Shown here: in pieces, positions 22,704 through 33,200 of the stretch
Layout of the letters: each line of letters begins with the position of its first letter
How positions within the stretch are numbered: the stretch's first letter is position 1
Source: Plasmopara viticola
Taxonomy: Eukaryota > Oomycota > Peronosporomycetes > Peronosporales > Peronosporaceae
NCBI GenBank assembly: GCA_001695595.3
Contig: MBPM02000003.1
Span: 806,001 to 870,000 of the forward strand
Length of the DNA stretch: 64,000 nt
Direction: 5' to 3'
Made by a program: the position numbers and the translations under genes
Notes under the pieces: model-generated
The model's input: only the letters and a program-made list of their open reading frames with translations
The model's database searches: none
Told to the model about the DNA's origin: nothing

Positions 22704-24656
22704 ATGCGGGAATCACAAACTTCTATGCACTCCAAGTCAGCAGCGTGCTCGCCGTATAGTCTAGACGACGAAGGTTTGACACCCAGCGCTTCGTCCTCCT
22801 ACTTGATCGAGGGTCCATGGGAGCAGCGCCATTACCGTTTTCGGAACGTTCTACTTCATGTCTGCAGCTTCATTCTCATTCTCGAGTTTGCCGAGCGCGT
22901 GAGTTATTACGGCATTAACCAAGGTCTCAAGAACTTTTTAGGCATCCTCGGCTGGTCACAAGTCGGCTCGAACTCTCTCAAGAGCACGTGGACGTCCATT
23001 TGTTATCTATCGCCTCTCTTGGGTGGGTACGTGGCGGATGAAAAATGGGGACGTTTTAAGACATTGTGGGTTTTTGGGGTCTGGTACACATGTGGGGCCT
23101 TTTTAGTCACGGTCTCGGCACATCCAAAGTTTAAGGATCCAAGCAATGGCAACCATCTTGTTGCTAACTTGTTGTGCCACATTGGACTCTTTGTCGGTGT
23201 TGCCGTAGGGACAGGGGCCATCAAAGCAAACGTCATAACGTTCGGTGCCGACCAATTTGACCCAAATGACCCGAACGAAGTGACGCAGAAAGAGCATTTC
23301 TTTAGTTATTTTTACATTGTCATTAATTTGGGAGCTATTTTTTCGTATGGGTACTTGTCCATCCTTTGTGTGGAAGGCTCAGGAGCTATTCCAGAAGATT
23401 TTGGGTATTTTGCGTGTTTTAGCATTTGTGGCGGAGTCATGGTCTTGGCGTATATCCTCTTTCTCTATGGCGCTCCACGATATGTGCATTTTGTACCACA
23501 AGATAGTGCACTTACGAAATTGTGTACGATCGTCAAGGGAAATTGTGCGTTCAGTTACGAGGCACGCATGCTGTATTATGGACTTGTTGCCTTTGGATTG
23601 GCATTTCCACTGAATCTGTTGGCGGCGTTCTTGTCGGACTGGCTGTCGATGGGTCAATATCTATCGTACCTTGTGGTACTCTGCTGTATCTTTGGCATGT
23701 ACGCATGGATTCGGTACGGAATGACCACTGCGTACATGGACAAATCCAAGGCGTCAAACGGAGGCAAGTACAACGACGAGACCGTGGACGAGATTAAAAT
23801 GGTGATTCGCGTGTTACCTTTTGCATCCTTTATGATCATGTGGGAGTGTGCATACGACCAGTTGGACGCCAATTTCCAGTCCATTACTCAACAATGCGAC
23901 CTGCGCCTTAGTCCTACAAACAATGCGGATTTTGACGCAGTTCAAGTTCCTGGCGCTAGTCTGGGAATCTTTGATCCCTTGACGATTGTTTTACTCATTC
24001 CAATTCTCGATGGGGTCGTCTATCCCTTCTGGGGTCGAGTCTTTGGACAACCACCAAGTGCCTTTGGTAAGGTGCTTACTGGGCTTATTGTGGCAATGCT
24101 CACCATGATTTGGTCGGGCTTTTTCGAGGTCATTCGACGAAGTAGTGGGCAAATTGAGTACCTAGACGCAAATGGGACAGTCCAACCCATTTTAAATCAT
24201 GGGTCGGATCAGCCCATGAACCACACATATTGGGCTTACGCCATTCCAATGTATGTATTCACGGCCGTGGCAGAGTGTTTGATCAACGTGACCGCTTACG
24301 AGTTATTTTACACCGAAGTGCCTGTGTATCTTAAAAGTACTTGTCAAGCAATGAATTTGTTCATGGTTGCAATGGGGAGTAATTTAACATCAACATTTAC
24401 ACTGCTCTTTGGGCGTTATATCACCGACGATCTCAACGATGGAAACTTTGAGTACATGTACTGGACACTGGGCATCTTGAGTCTTATCAACATTGTGTTG
24501 TACGTGACGGTCATGAAATGGATGGAGTTTGGCATGAAGCGCTTCGATGCCGACGACGAGTTGCTGGATGGAGCGGTCCTTGACAGCCACGGAGTGGATA
24601 TCTTGACTGTCCGGCAAAATTTGTCCTTTGAAAGCATTTCCTTGTCCCGAGGGTAA
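22704..24656 (+). CDS. POT/PTR-family proton-coupled oligopeptide transporter (SLC15 type)
   Basis: Major-facilitator proteins of this family carry di-/tripeptides or related solutes across the plasma membrane with protons. The roughly 650-residue product has about 12 hydrophobic helices. It carries the E-x-x-E-R motif in helix 1 (EFAERVSYYG), used for proton coupling; the GGYVADEKWGRFKTL loop after helix 2; and the POT signature FFSYFYIVINLGAI in helix 5. A helix 10-12 region follows (YAIPMYVFTAVAECLINVTAYELFYTEVP). The frame opens at a GTG; the first ATG (22704, MRESQTSM) is the better start. Single exon. Substrate cannot be told from sequence. Confidence 0.95.
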   Translation: MRESQTSMHSKSAACSPYSLDDEGLTPSASSSYLIEGPWEQRHYRFRNVLLHVCSFILILEFAERVSYYGINQGLKNFLGILGWSQVGSNSLKSTWTSICYLSPLLGGYVADEKWGRFKTLWVFGVWYTCGAFLVTVSAHPKFKDPSNGNHLVANLLCHIGLFVGVAVGTGAIKANVITFGADQFDPNDPNEVTQKEHFFSYFYIVINLGAIFSYGYLSILCVEGSGAIPEDFGYFACFSICGGVMVLAYILFLYGAPRYVHFVPQDSALTKLCTIVKGNCAFSYEARMLYYGLVAFGLAFPLNLLAAFLSDWLSMGQYLSYLVVLCCIFGMYAWIRYGMTTAYMDKSKASNGGKYNDETVDEIKMVIRVLPFASFMIMWECAYDQLDANFQSITQQCDLRLSPTNNADFDAVQVPGASLGIFDPLTIVLLIPILDGVVYPFWGRVFGQPPSAFGKVLTGLIVAMLTMIWSGFFEVIRRSSGQIEYLDANGTVQPILNHGSDQPMNHTYWAYAIPMYVFTAVAECLINVTAYELFYTEVPVYLKSTCQAMNLFMVAMGSNLTSTFTLLFGRYITDDLNDGNFEYMYWTLGILSLINIVLYVTVMKWMEFGMKRFDADDELLDGAVLDSHGVDILTVRQNLSFESISLSRG

Positions 24657-24800
24657 GTTGGTGCGTCGAGCAATTGTAAGAGGTCTGTAAATATCGATAA
24701 ATACGGGTTAAATGAATAAAAGACGACGTTGTACTTGTCGCGTCTAAAACGCTCCGTTTTGCCTCAAGGGTCTCGCCCCATATTTAGACACTTTTGGACC

Positions 24801-27800
24801 ATGGCCACCAAGAAAGCTCGGGCTCGAAAGGCAAACTATGGGATACGGTTAACTTCGCTTGCTTTTGGAAAGCAAAGGCCTTTTGATGTGTCAAACCACG
24901 TTAATCTTGCAGCAAAGGTTGCACCAGGTTTAAGGTACAAGGAGATACCAGATGAAGTACTAGTTGGGACCGATCTCGACTTGTCGGTACGAATCGCGAC
25001 AAAGCAGCTTGTAGCAGATACTTTATTGTGTTTATTTACAATAGATTTGGTCACTGCTAGCGTCTGATGCGTGCATTGCAAGGTTCTTCCGCCGTCCTGG
25101 TATTTCAAATCCTCGACGTTTTGAGTTGCAATCAAATCAGCACGCGGATTCACTCTCCAATGCAGCAGAGAGAACGCATATTGTTCGCATCAATCTTTCT
25201 GGAGCAGAGCATGTATGGACACTAGCATCGTCAATGTACATTTTTTTTGAACTGACGGATGCCATGCATCTTAAAACAATAGATTACGGATGAAACTGCT
25301 GCTTTGATTGCCGCGAGCTGTCCAGATCTGAAGCATTTAAATCTGGAACGGGCAAAAAACGTAAGTCTTTTGAACGATATCTGCATCTAATGCACTCAAA
25401 GCATGTTGTTACCTTTAGATGACAGATTTTGGCATTGGTCGTATCATGACTTGTTGCCGAAAGCTCGAATCACTAAATCTCAACTTTATTACAACACTTC
25501 AAAGTCGCACTCTTTGCTGTATTGTAGACTCACGACTCCCGTTACGGTGTGAGCAAGAGATGTTTTTATCTTGGCGTTAGAAAATTTATGCTTACAATAT
25601 TTTTGTCGACAGCACTAGCAATTGCTGGTTGCCCTCGATTTTCAGAATTTTCGTTTTTGCATGTCTTTCGCTCATGTTCCACATTGGAATCTCTCGATCT
25701 TTCGTTTTGTACCAATGTTACCGACACGGGATTGCAAGCGTTAGGCAAGCATTGCAGAAAGCTGCAATATCTGAATCTTCGCGCCTGCCGTCAGATATCG
25801 GATACTGGAATTGTGGCTCTTGCAAATTCTGGAGGAGTGTCAAATTTATCATTTCTTGACCTAACGCGCTTCGACTTGCAATACAAAGTTAACGACGTTT
25901 CTCTCTTGGCTCTGTCGGAAAATTGTCGATTGCTTGAGACTGTTATTCTCTCGGGTTGCAGTATGATCACTGACGTTGGAATCCATTGGCTGGCATCTGG
26001 TTGCAGTGCATTGACGTACTTGGATGTTGCAGGTTGCAATACGCTGACGAATCATTCACTTCGTGCCATGAGCGAGAATATGGTGCAGCTCAAACATGTC
26101 GATGTTCGACAATGCACTCGTATCTCCGATCGAGGAATCTGGTATCTATCTTTAAATTGCTTCGACATTGTTTCTTTCAATGCCGAAGGGTTGTCCTTAC
26201 TCTCAGATGCTCGCCATGTTGACAATGCAGAGCAACAAGGTGTGGCCGCCTTAGTCACTCGATGCCAGACATTGCATCATCTCGATCTGTCCAATTGTTC
26301 TGCGATTGCTAATGGCACGTTGCATTGCATTGCCAGTTCGTGTGCTCAGCTCACAAGCCTCAATCTCTGTCATTGTTATCGTGTTACATCCAGCGGTGTC
26401 AATGCCATCCTGACGCATTGCATTCGCTTGACGTCACTAAATGTGACAAGATGCAAGCAAGTGACAGATGACGCGTTTCTCGAAACTTCTCAAGAACAAT
26501 CGACACATCGAACCAAGCAACTCATTGCTCTTCGTCTCGATAGCACCCGAATATCCGACGCAACTCTTAAATGGATTAATAAGTACTTGCCACTGCTTCA
26601 AGAGCTTGACGTATCGAATTGTCAAGATGTCAGTGACAAAGGTCTTTTGGCACTAAGCGACTCTACTAAACTACAACGTCTGTGGCTTCGAAATGCTGTG
26701 AAAATCACTGCAACGGGTCTATCGTGGCTAGCTCAAAAGTGCACGAAGCTCATGCTGTTAGACGTAACAGGGTGCTCTAAGATTCAATCTTTCTCACTTC
26801 AATCGCTAGCATTGTCATGGAGATTGGCAGTCTTTACAAACAACGATCACTTTAAGGGCATGATGCCCCTTTCTCGAGCAAACGATTGGGATGTAATTTA
26901 CGAATACGGCGATCGTTTGCAAGCTGCGCTTCGTATCCAATGCATGTATAGAGGTCGTGTAGCACGTCAACTTGCACGACAAATTCGTGAAGAGAATATG
27001 CTCCTGTGGATGGTTGTACGCTTGCAGAGCATCTTTCGCGGTCGTCAAGCCCGAATACTCTCGGCTGCTAAAGCACAGAAAGAGACAGAGGCGGCTAGGA
27101 GAATCCAGGACACGTATCGTCGGTTCTTATCGATACGAAAAGCTTCACGGTTGCGTGCAATGTTTGATCAACAAGAAAAAGTGCGTGCTGCTCAAAGGAT
27201 CCAAATGTTGTGGCGGAAGAAACAAGTGCAAGAGCGAATTTCGAGTCGATATGCTCGACGTATAGCGTTCGAACGGACACGAAGACAAAGGGTTGTTCGG
27301 ATCCAGCGGATATGGAGACGCAACATGTCACGAAAGCGTATGGACGTGCTCCGTTCAGCAAAAATTGCTCAAGAAGTCAAGGAATTGAAAGTAGTCACAC
27401 ACGTGCAAAGCGTCTTTCGTAGGCGTGCAGCTCGTCGAGTGGCGGATTTTAAACGCAAAGAGGTAGATCGAGAGCATAAACGACAAGAGTGGGCAGCAAC
27501 CTTGTTGCAACAGCAGGTACGAAGACAAAGAAGAAGAAGAATGGTTTGGATGATGCACGCGTACGTGTTGAACGTGAAGAGAGCAGCTTGTCGAATTCAA
27601 ACGTGGTGGCGAGCACAGATGAGGATTAAAGTCGCAAAGCTTCTTGGCTTGAAAGAACGAGAACAAAGTGCTGCTAGAAAAATTCAAGCAGTGTGGAGGC
27701 AACGAAAGGCTTATTTGGAGATCACGTTGAAACGACTAGCAAAAGAGGTGCAAGACCAGAAAATGGCCAAAGCGGCGTTAATATTGCAAAGAAATTGGCG

Positions 27801-28651
27801 TGGACGCTACGGTCGGAAGCAAGTATATAAAAGGGAGCAAAGGGCGTTGGACAAGGTCATTCAATTGGCCAAGATGCAATTTGATGCTGCGACACGTTTG
27901 CAAGCTTGTTTTCGTGGACAGAGAGGTCGAGAAAGGTATCGAGAAGCTCAATTGAACAAGAAAAAGCAATGGAAAGAGATTGTGAGGATTGAGAATGGAG
28001 AGACCTTTTTCTATGTAGGTGACTGTATGATTGCAATTTGCGTTACGCTAATCATCTTAAATGGATAGAACCGCGTGACTGGCGAAGTACGATTTCGCCG
28101 ACCTCAAGATATGCTGGATTTGCTGACCAAACCTTGTTGTGATAATTGTGGTACTTTGTGGCCTTTGGTGCTTTTAACATTTGTCAGGAAATAGATGACG
28201 TGTGGTTTTGCTTTTAGACGTTGGGACGGTAAATGACGCGACGATCGAGTGCAAAGACTGTGGAGATAGCTTTTGTGACGTGGTAAGGAATTTATCGTGT
28301 CCTATAGTGGTGCAATTTATGTTGAATGGATTGCAATACCTTTAGTGCTTTGTTAATGTGCACTCGGGAGGGCGACGAAAAGCGCACGAGTTTCGAGCAC
28401 TGTACGACTACGACGGTCGGCGGGTAGATTATAACGACGGTGAATTTCCGTCTTGCTGGTCGTCAGAGATCGAACAGGACGAGATTTATGGCTGGAGTTA
28501 CCGTAGGTCTCCGCGTCGTTGTCCTGATGAAGTGCAGGGTGTTTGGGAGCGATACGTAGACTTGATTACTGGACGAGAATGGTATTATAACTGCGAAACA
28601 AACGACAATTCTTACGTACCACCAAAGGAATTTCTTAAAAATCTCGAGTGA
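24801..28651 (+). CDS. LRR - IQ - WW - B-box - WW multidomain protein, about 1108 aa, eight exons
   Basis: Hand-built exons: 24801-24934, 25083-25212, 25283-25360, 25419-25548, 25613-28014, 28069-28150, 28218-28282, 28346-28651; all phases agree and the total is a multiple of three. Residues about 60-590 are cysteine-containing leucine-rich repeats of the F-box-LRR/AMN1 kind (LESLDLSFCTNVTDTGLQAL). Residues 595-925 hold eleven IQ motifs (ALRIQCMYRGR ... ATRLQACFRGQ), expected to bind calmodulin-like proteins. Then come a WW-like domain split by an intron (ENGETFFY/NRVTGEVRF), a B-box-type zinc module (CCDNC, CKDCGDSFCDVCF, H..G..RKAH) and a second WW-like domain (VWERYVDLITGREWYYN). Both WW domains lack the second tryptophan. 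Exon 1/2 junction is the least certain. Role unknown; scaffold in a cytoskeletal or flagellar structure is only a guess. Confidence 0.82.
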
Positions 28652-30223
28652 AAAATCTTCTTTGAGCAACCAGTAACTGGAGTCGAAATTATGCTACAAG
28701 ATGGAGATGCAATCAGAAGAAGTTGCTTTAGGCTGTTGGAATTGGAAATGCGAACGAAGCTTGGGACGCGTTGAAGCACGTGATTTGTCCAATACGGTTG
28801 ATTGCTTTTACATTGAGCTTATCAGTTGAAGATTTAGTCATTCTCTCAGCAAACGAGATGCTGGGATTCTCTTCCGAGTCAGTAACATACTTTGAAGCTG
28901 CAATGTTTGGCATTGCGTCAATGCTTTGTCACTTGGGTGAACATTCCCATGTAACTTTAGCTTTGACATTAAATGGCTAGAAGCTCGCATAGCATACCGA
29001 AAGTACAGCGACGAATGTTCTGCTTTTCTAGACGTGTAAAGTCCACAGCTACGCATCTGACTTAGTACTGACGTCGGGCGCAATAAACGCACGGCATTGA
29101 GCTGAAAGTTATCGATTGAAGCTTGTTTAATCCTAGCTGAACAAGTAATGCTGGGTAAAGCATTGGGTTTGATGAGATGGTTGCTCGCATTTTGCTGTTC
29201 CTCGCAAGTGGCACATAAGTTTGTGCGGTACGAACGAGTTCACGTTGTGCTGTGTTGCGATGAGCGTCGGGTATATCGCACCGGGCGATGTTGTAATCCC
29301 GATTCTTGAACAAGTCCGATAACGAGGGAGCCATGGAGTAGAATATGGCATTGAAGATAAAGGCGTCGCTGTTATAGATCTAAGCTTACGGTTGTATGCA
29401 GTGTATGGACTGCGTTTGATGCGTAGCTTCAGAAGTGACTATTTTTCTCGTGACTTATATGTGCTTCAATTGCCGTAAAGTCTGCAGCTGCCTTACGGAC
29501 ATAACAATTCGGGCAAAGCGTCGACGTCATTCTAAATGCACGCAGCCCTGGATGAGTTCATAGCATCAGCTTGCTTGCTGCGAGGCGATCATCTCTTCAT
29601 CTTTTTTGGAGCTCTACTTTTCTAGCTCGATCAATGGAATTGCTTGAGCACAGTGAACGACCCATACAATTCAACGCATTTTGAGCTTCGTTGCAATCGT
29701 CTTGGGCGCGGCTACTTGATATTTTTTATCTTTCAGTATCACAATTACAATCTTCATACACTTCCCATTGCGCGCACCTATCGTGCGAGTCAGGAACTTT
29801 GCATCCACATTACTTTTGTGTCAAAGATGGAGATAAATAGTTGAGCATTAATAGTGATTTATGTTTGGAAGGTTTTTGGTTGCATCTCCTACACACTGAA
29901 AATGTCCTGTCGCAAAAGCTCGACGGTGTAGACCAAAAATGTTGGGTTTGTTCCGTCCGTTGTCTCCATTTCTTTGTCTGACAAGCTTTTGCTTTGTCCA
30001 TGATCAAAACAAGCATTTTCGCCTGGCTTCCCCATCGACTGATTCTGCCTTTTTTCAATGGCGTATCCGCCACTTTGCGGAATTTAATTGTATATTTATA
30101 AACCGCTTCTAAATTGTTACAGCAGAAGGGAAATTGAGATTCCAAATACCGACGACGTGTTTAAGTTTTCATTTTTAAAGTGTCAAAGTTTGTGCCTTAA
30201 TCGTCAGCTCGCAGAGCATTCGA
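28652..30223. other. Gene-free stretch
   Basis: About 1.6 kb. Holds a 90-codon minus frame with a real ATG (29062-29334) and a 111-codon minus frame (29810-30145); neither has a recognisable domain. Short copia- or gypsy-like snatches can be imagined in several frames but not supported. Confidence 0.45.
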
Positions 30224-33200
30224 ATGAATGACCACCAGGTACGAAGTTTCTCACTTCGTGAAAGATATAACACTTCGACAATGCCTCAGGTAATTTTAAA
30301 TCTTGATGTCTGCATCATCATTGAGCCGGTGCAAGAATTTCCACAATTTTTGCAATTTACTGCCGCAATGTGTGAGACACAATTTAGAATTGCAAGGCAG
30401 CAGAGACGAAGGGCGAGATTCGCAGAGTGTACGTCAAGAAAAAAGCGTTAATTCACTTCAAAGATATTCTAACCTTTGACGACCAAGATGACGAAGATGA
30501 AATGTGCCTGGGTTTGGTGTCAACCATCTCAAGGATTGAACGTCGCATGGGGTACGGTTACAGCTAATACTAAGGATTACCAAATATTTGTGAAAGGTCA
30601 TGCATATATAACTACTTTTCAAAAAGACGAAAATACCCTACAAAAGTCAAGTCAATCAAAACCGGGAAACGTCATGAATGCGGTCATCGATGTACCAGCG
30701 TCTCTGTCTCCCACATGTGTTGCACTGGCCAACGAATCGGAAAAGGTGGCGGCCAAACCGGGTCAGGTCATCGTCGGTACTTTGCGCGTTCGAGGTGCGA
30801 ATTCATGTGCTTAGAATTGTTCAACTGCGTGTTTATCCATTGCATGTTGGATGTGCTCGATAGTACTGCAAGCAATCGACGTTCCAGCATCGCAAACGGC
30901 TGAACTTGGCTCCTTTATGGCTTCGTCTTGGCTCCATTTCTCTTCACGAAGATTGTTACAGCATCCAAACGTGCAGCAGGAGGCGGTACCAGATATGATC
31001 TGTGTGTTACTACAGACGACAAAGTCGGGAGTGTATGTTACGGAAGCGCGTCCTTGGTCGAGTGCAATAAGTTGGGATGAAGTGAGTTGACGGCATGTGA
31101 CAATGCTGCAAAAAGGTGAAAGGGAAGACTCACAGTACATGGTTTAGGAATTTTTCATGGAACAAGTGACTTCCAGCGACGAATTGGTGCTTTGCTGTGT
31201 AGATCGAGCAAGAAACGATTCACATGCGGTTTTGTCTCTGCCAGGCGAAACGACGGCGAATCGAGGATTTATTGGCAAAGGTGAGGAGTTTATTATTGCA
31301 TGTTAAGCTACATGCTCATACTCTGCTTTTTTGTGAATAGTGACATTGCCACTCGCCCGACTTCCAGAAGGACAGGAAGTGGAGCAGTGGTATCCACTTG
31401 TTCGAAAGGAATTGTCTCCAACGCTGCGCACTGCCTTGCGCGTTTCTCTTTGCTTTGATCCGAATGGAGTACCAGCCGCTGTGGTGCAAAGTCCTGAAAA
31501 AAGGCGAGGCACGCCTACGTCCATGCTGCTGCTTTCCTCAGCAACGGAGATTATGTCAGCATCCCCCGTCTCGACACCTGCAAATACTGCAGCAATATCT
31601 CTCGAGTCGGGTGTTATCGATTATGTCATTGTGGTAGGAGCTGCAGAAGCTACAAGTAATTGCACGAGCGTGGATGAGGCGTATCTTCGCTTTCGGTATC
31701 CTGTTACAGATCGACCGAATTTTCCATTACCGACTAAAATTGAGTGGTTTTGCTTCCCCGGTGGACCTGAAATTATTACTCAATCAGATCGACCACCGAG
31801 CAAGTTATTCTCGTTTGTGCTGGTTGGTGGTGACGATGGACTATGCAGGTCCTATGTGATTTGTCTTGTCGTATATCATCGTCGCTTGACAAGCGAAGGT
31901 GAAGGGAAAAAATGGCATGGAATATGTGTGGCATTTGTGACTCGGATCCCGCTCATAGAAGAGATAAGCACATGTCTATTTGCTGTGGCGCACGCTTGGA
32001 TGGTAGTGAATCGGAGAAAAAGAAACGAAGGGGATACCGACATATCTGACACGCAGAAGCAGCTCTTTCGCCTCTGTCATGAGATCACGCTTCCCATTCG
32101 AGGTGTCTTTGGCGTTGAGTTTGCAGTTGACAACTTCAAAATAAGACTTGTGGTACCTTCAATGACGTCTATTTACACTCCAAAAGAGGCTGTCCGACCG
32201 GAATTGCGACGTATCGCGTCGGCCCAAGGAGGACAGCCATCCCCCACCACCAGAGCACGAAGCTTTATCGCGATTCAGCAAGGCTTTCAGCCAATTGTAT
32301 ATTCATTAGAGCCTCTATTCCAGCTCTTCGATACAAAGTCGATCATTTATCTCGTGACACTCGTTCTTTGCGAGTATCGAATACTAATACACTCCACTCA
32401 GCAATCTATTCTGTGCTCAGTAGCTGAGGGTCTGTGTGCGCTCATCTACCCGTTCCGGTGGCAACACCCTTACGTGCCTATCCTACCCCGAGTGCTTTCA
32501 GAATATTTTCAGGCGCCACTACCCTATATACTGGGAATTCACACAACTTGGCTTCGAAGTTTAATCGAAAATGGTCGACCAGAGCACCTCGTAGTGGTCG
32601 ATATTGATCGTGGAACCATTCAACTACAAGAAACTGGTGGACCTATTCTGCCGGAAAAGTTGACATCAGCGCTTCGTCAAAGACTTAAAGCTATTTTACA
32701 TCCGTCATTGTACAGAGAAAGGGAATCGAGTCGGCGCTCAAGTATTAAAGAAGAAACAATAGCATGGGATGAGAGACTCGAAGATCTCAATCGAGACATT
32801 CAGAATGAGCAACGCAGTCTCGTAGAGTGGGATTCTGACACGGAAAAGCAAGTCCGTATGGAATTTGTGTGCTTTTTCTCTGCCCTAGTGCAAGGATATC
32901 GTGAGTGTCTTTTCTTTGTTAATCAAAAGCTTCCTGTCTTTAACAAGCGCCGCTTTTTTGAGAGTGAATCTCTAGACAGTGAAGTGATTCCGTTGGTGAC
33001 TCGACTGTTTTGCACCCAAGCTTTCCAGTCGTTTCTCGAGAGTCATAGCTCAGCTGAGCTTAGTGTGTTTCATTACGTATACTTAACACTTTGTCGTGAA
33101 CCGAAGGATTTTCAGTGGTCTCATCCCACTCGGGCGTTATCGTTGGTGAAAGGCCAGCATTCGTTTCTTGATACAAGACCAGTAAGAACAGATATCCCGA

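Noticed and set aside
27355..27702. 115-codon minus-strand ORF inside the LRR/IQ gene
   Set aside because: Antisense shadow of the Arg/Lys-rich IQ region.
28727..28985. Copia gag (UBN2-like NANEAWDAL) on plus and LKLHG on minus
   Set aside because: The two hints lie on opposite strands and neither continues into a recognisable gag.
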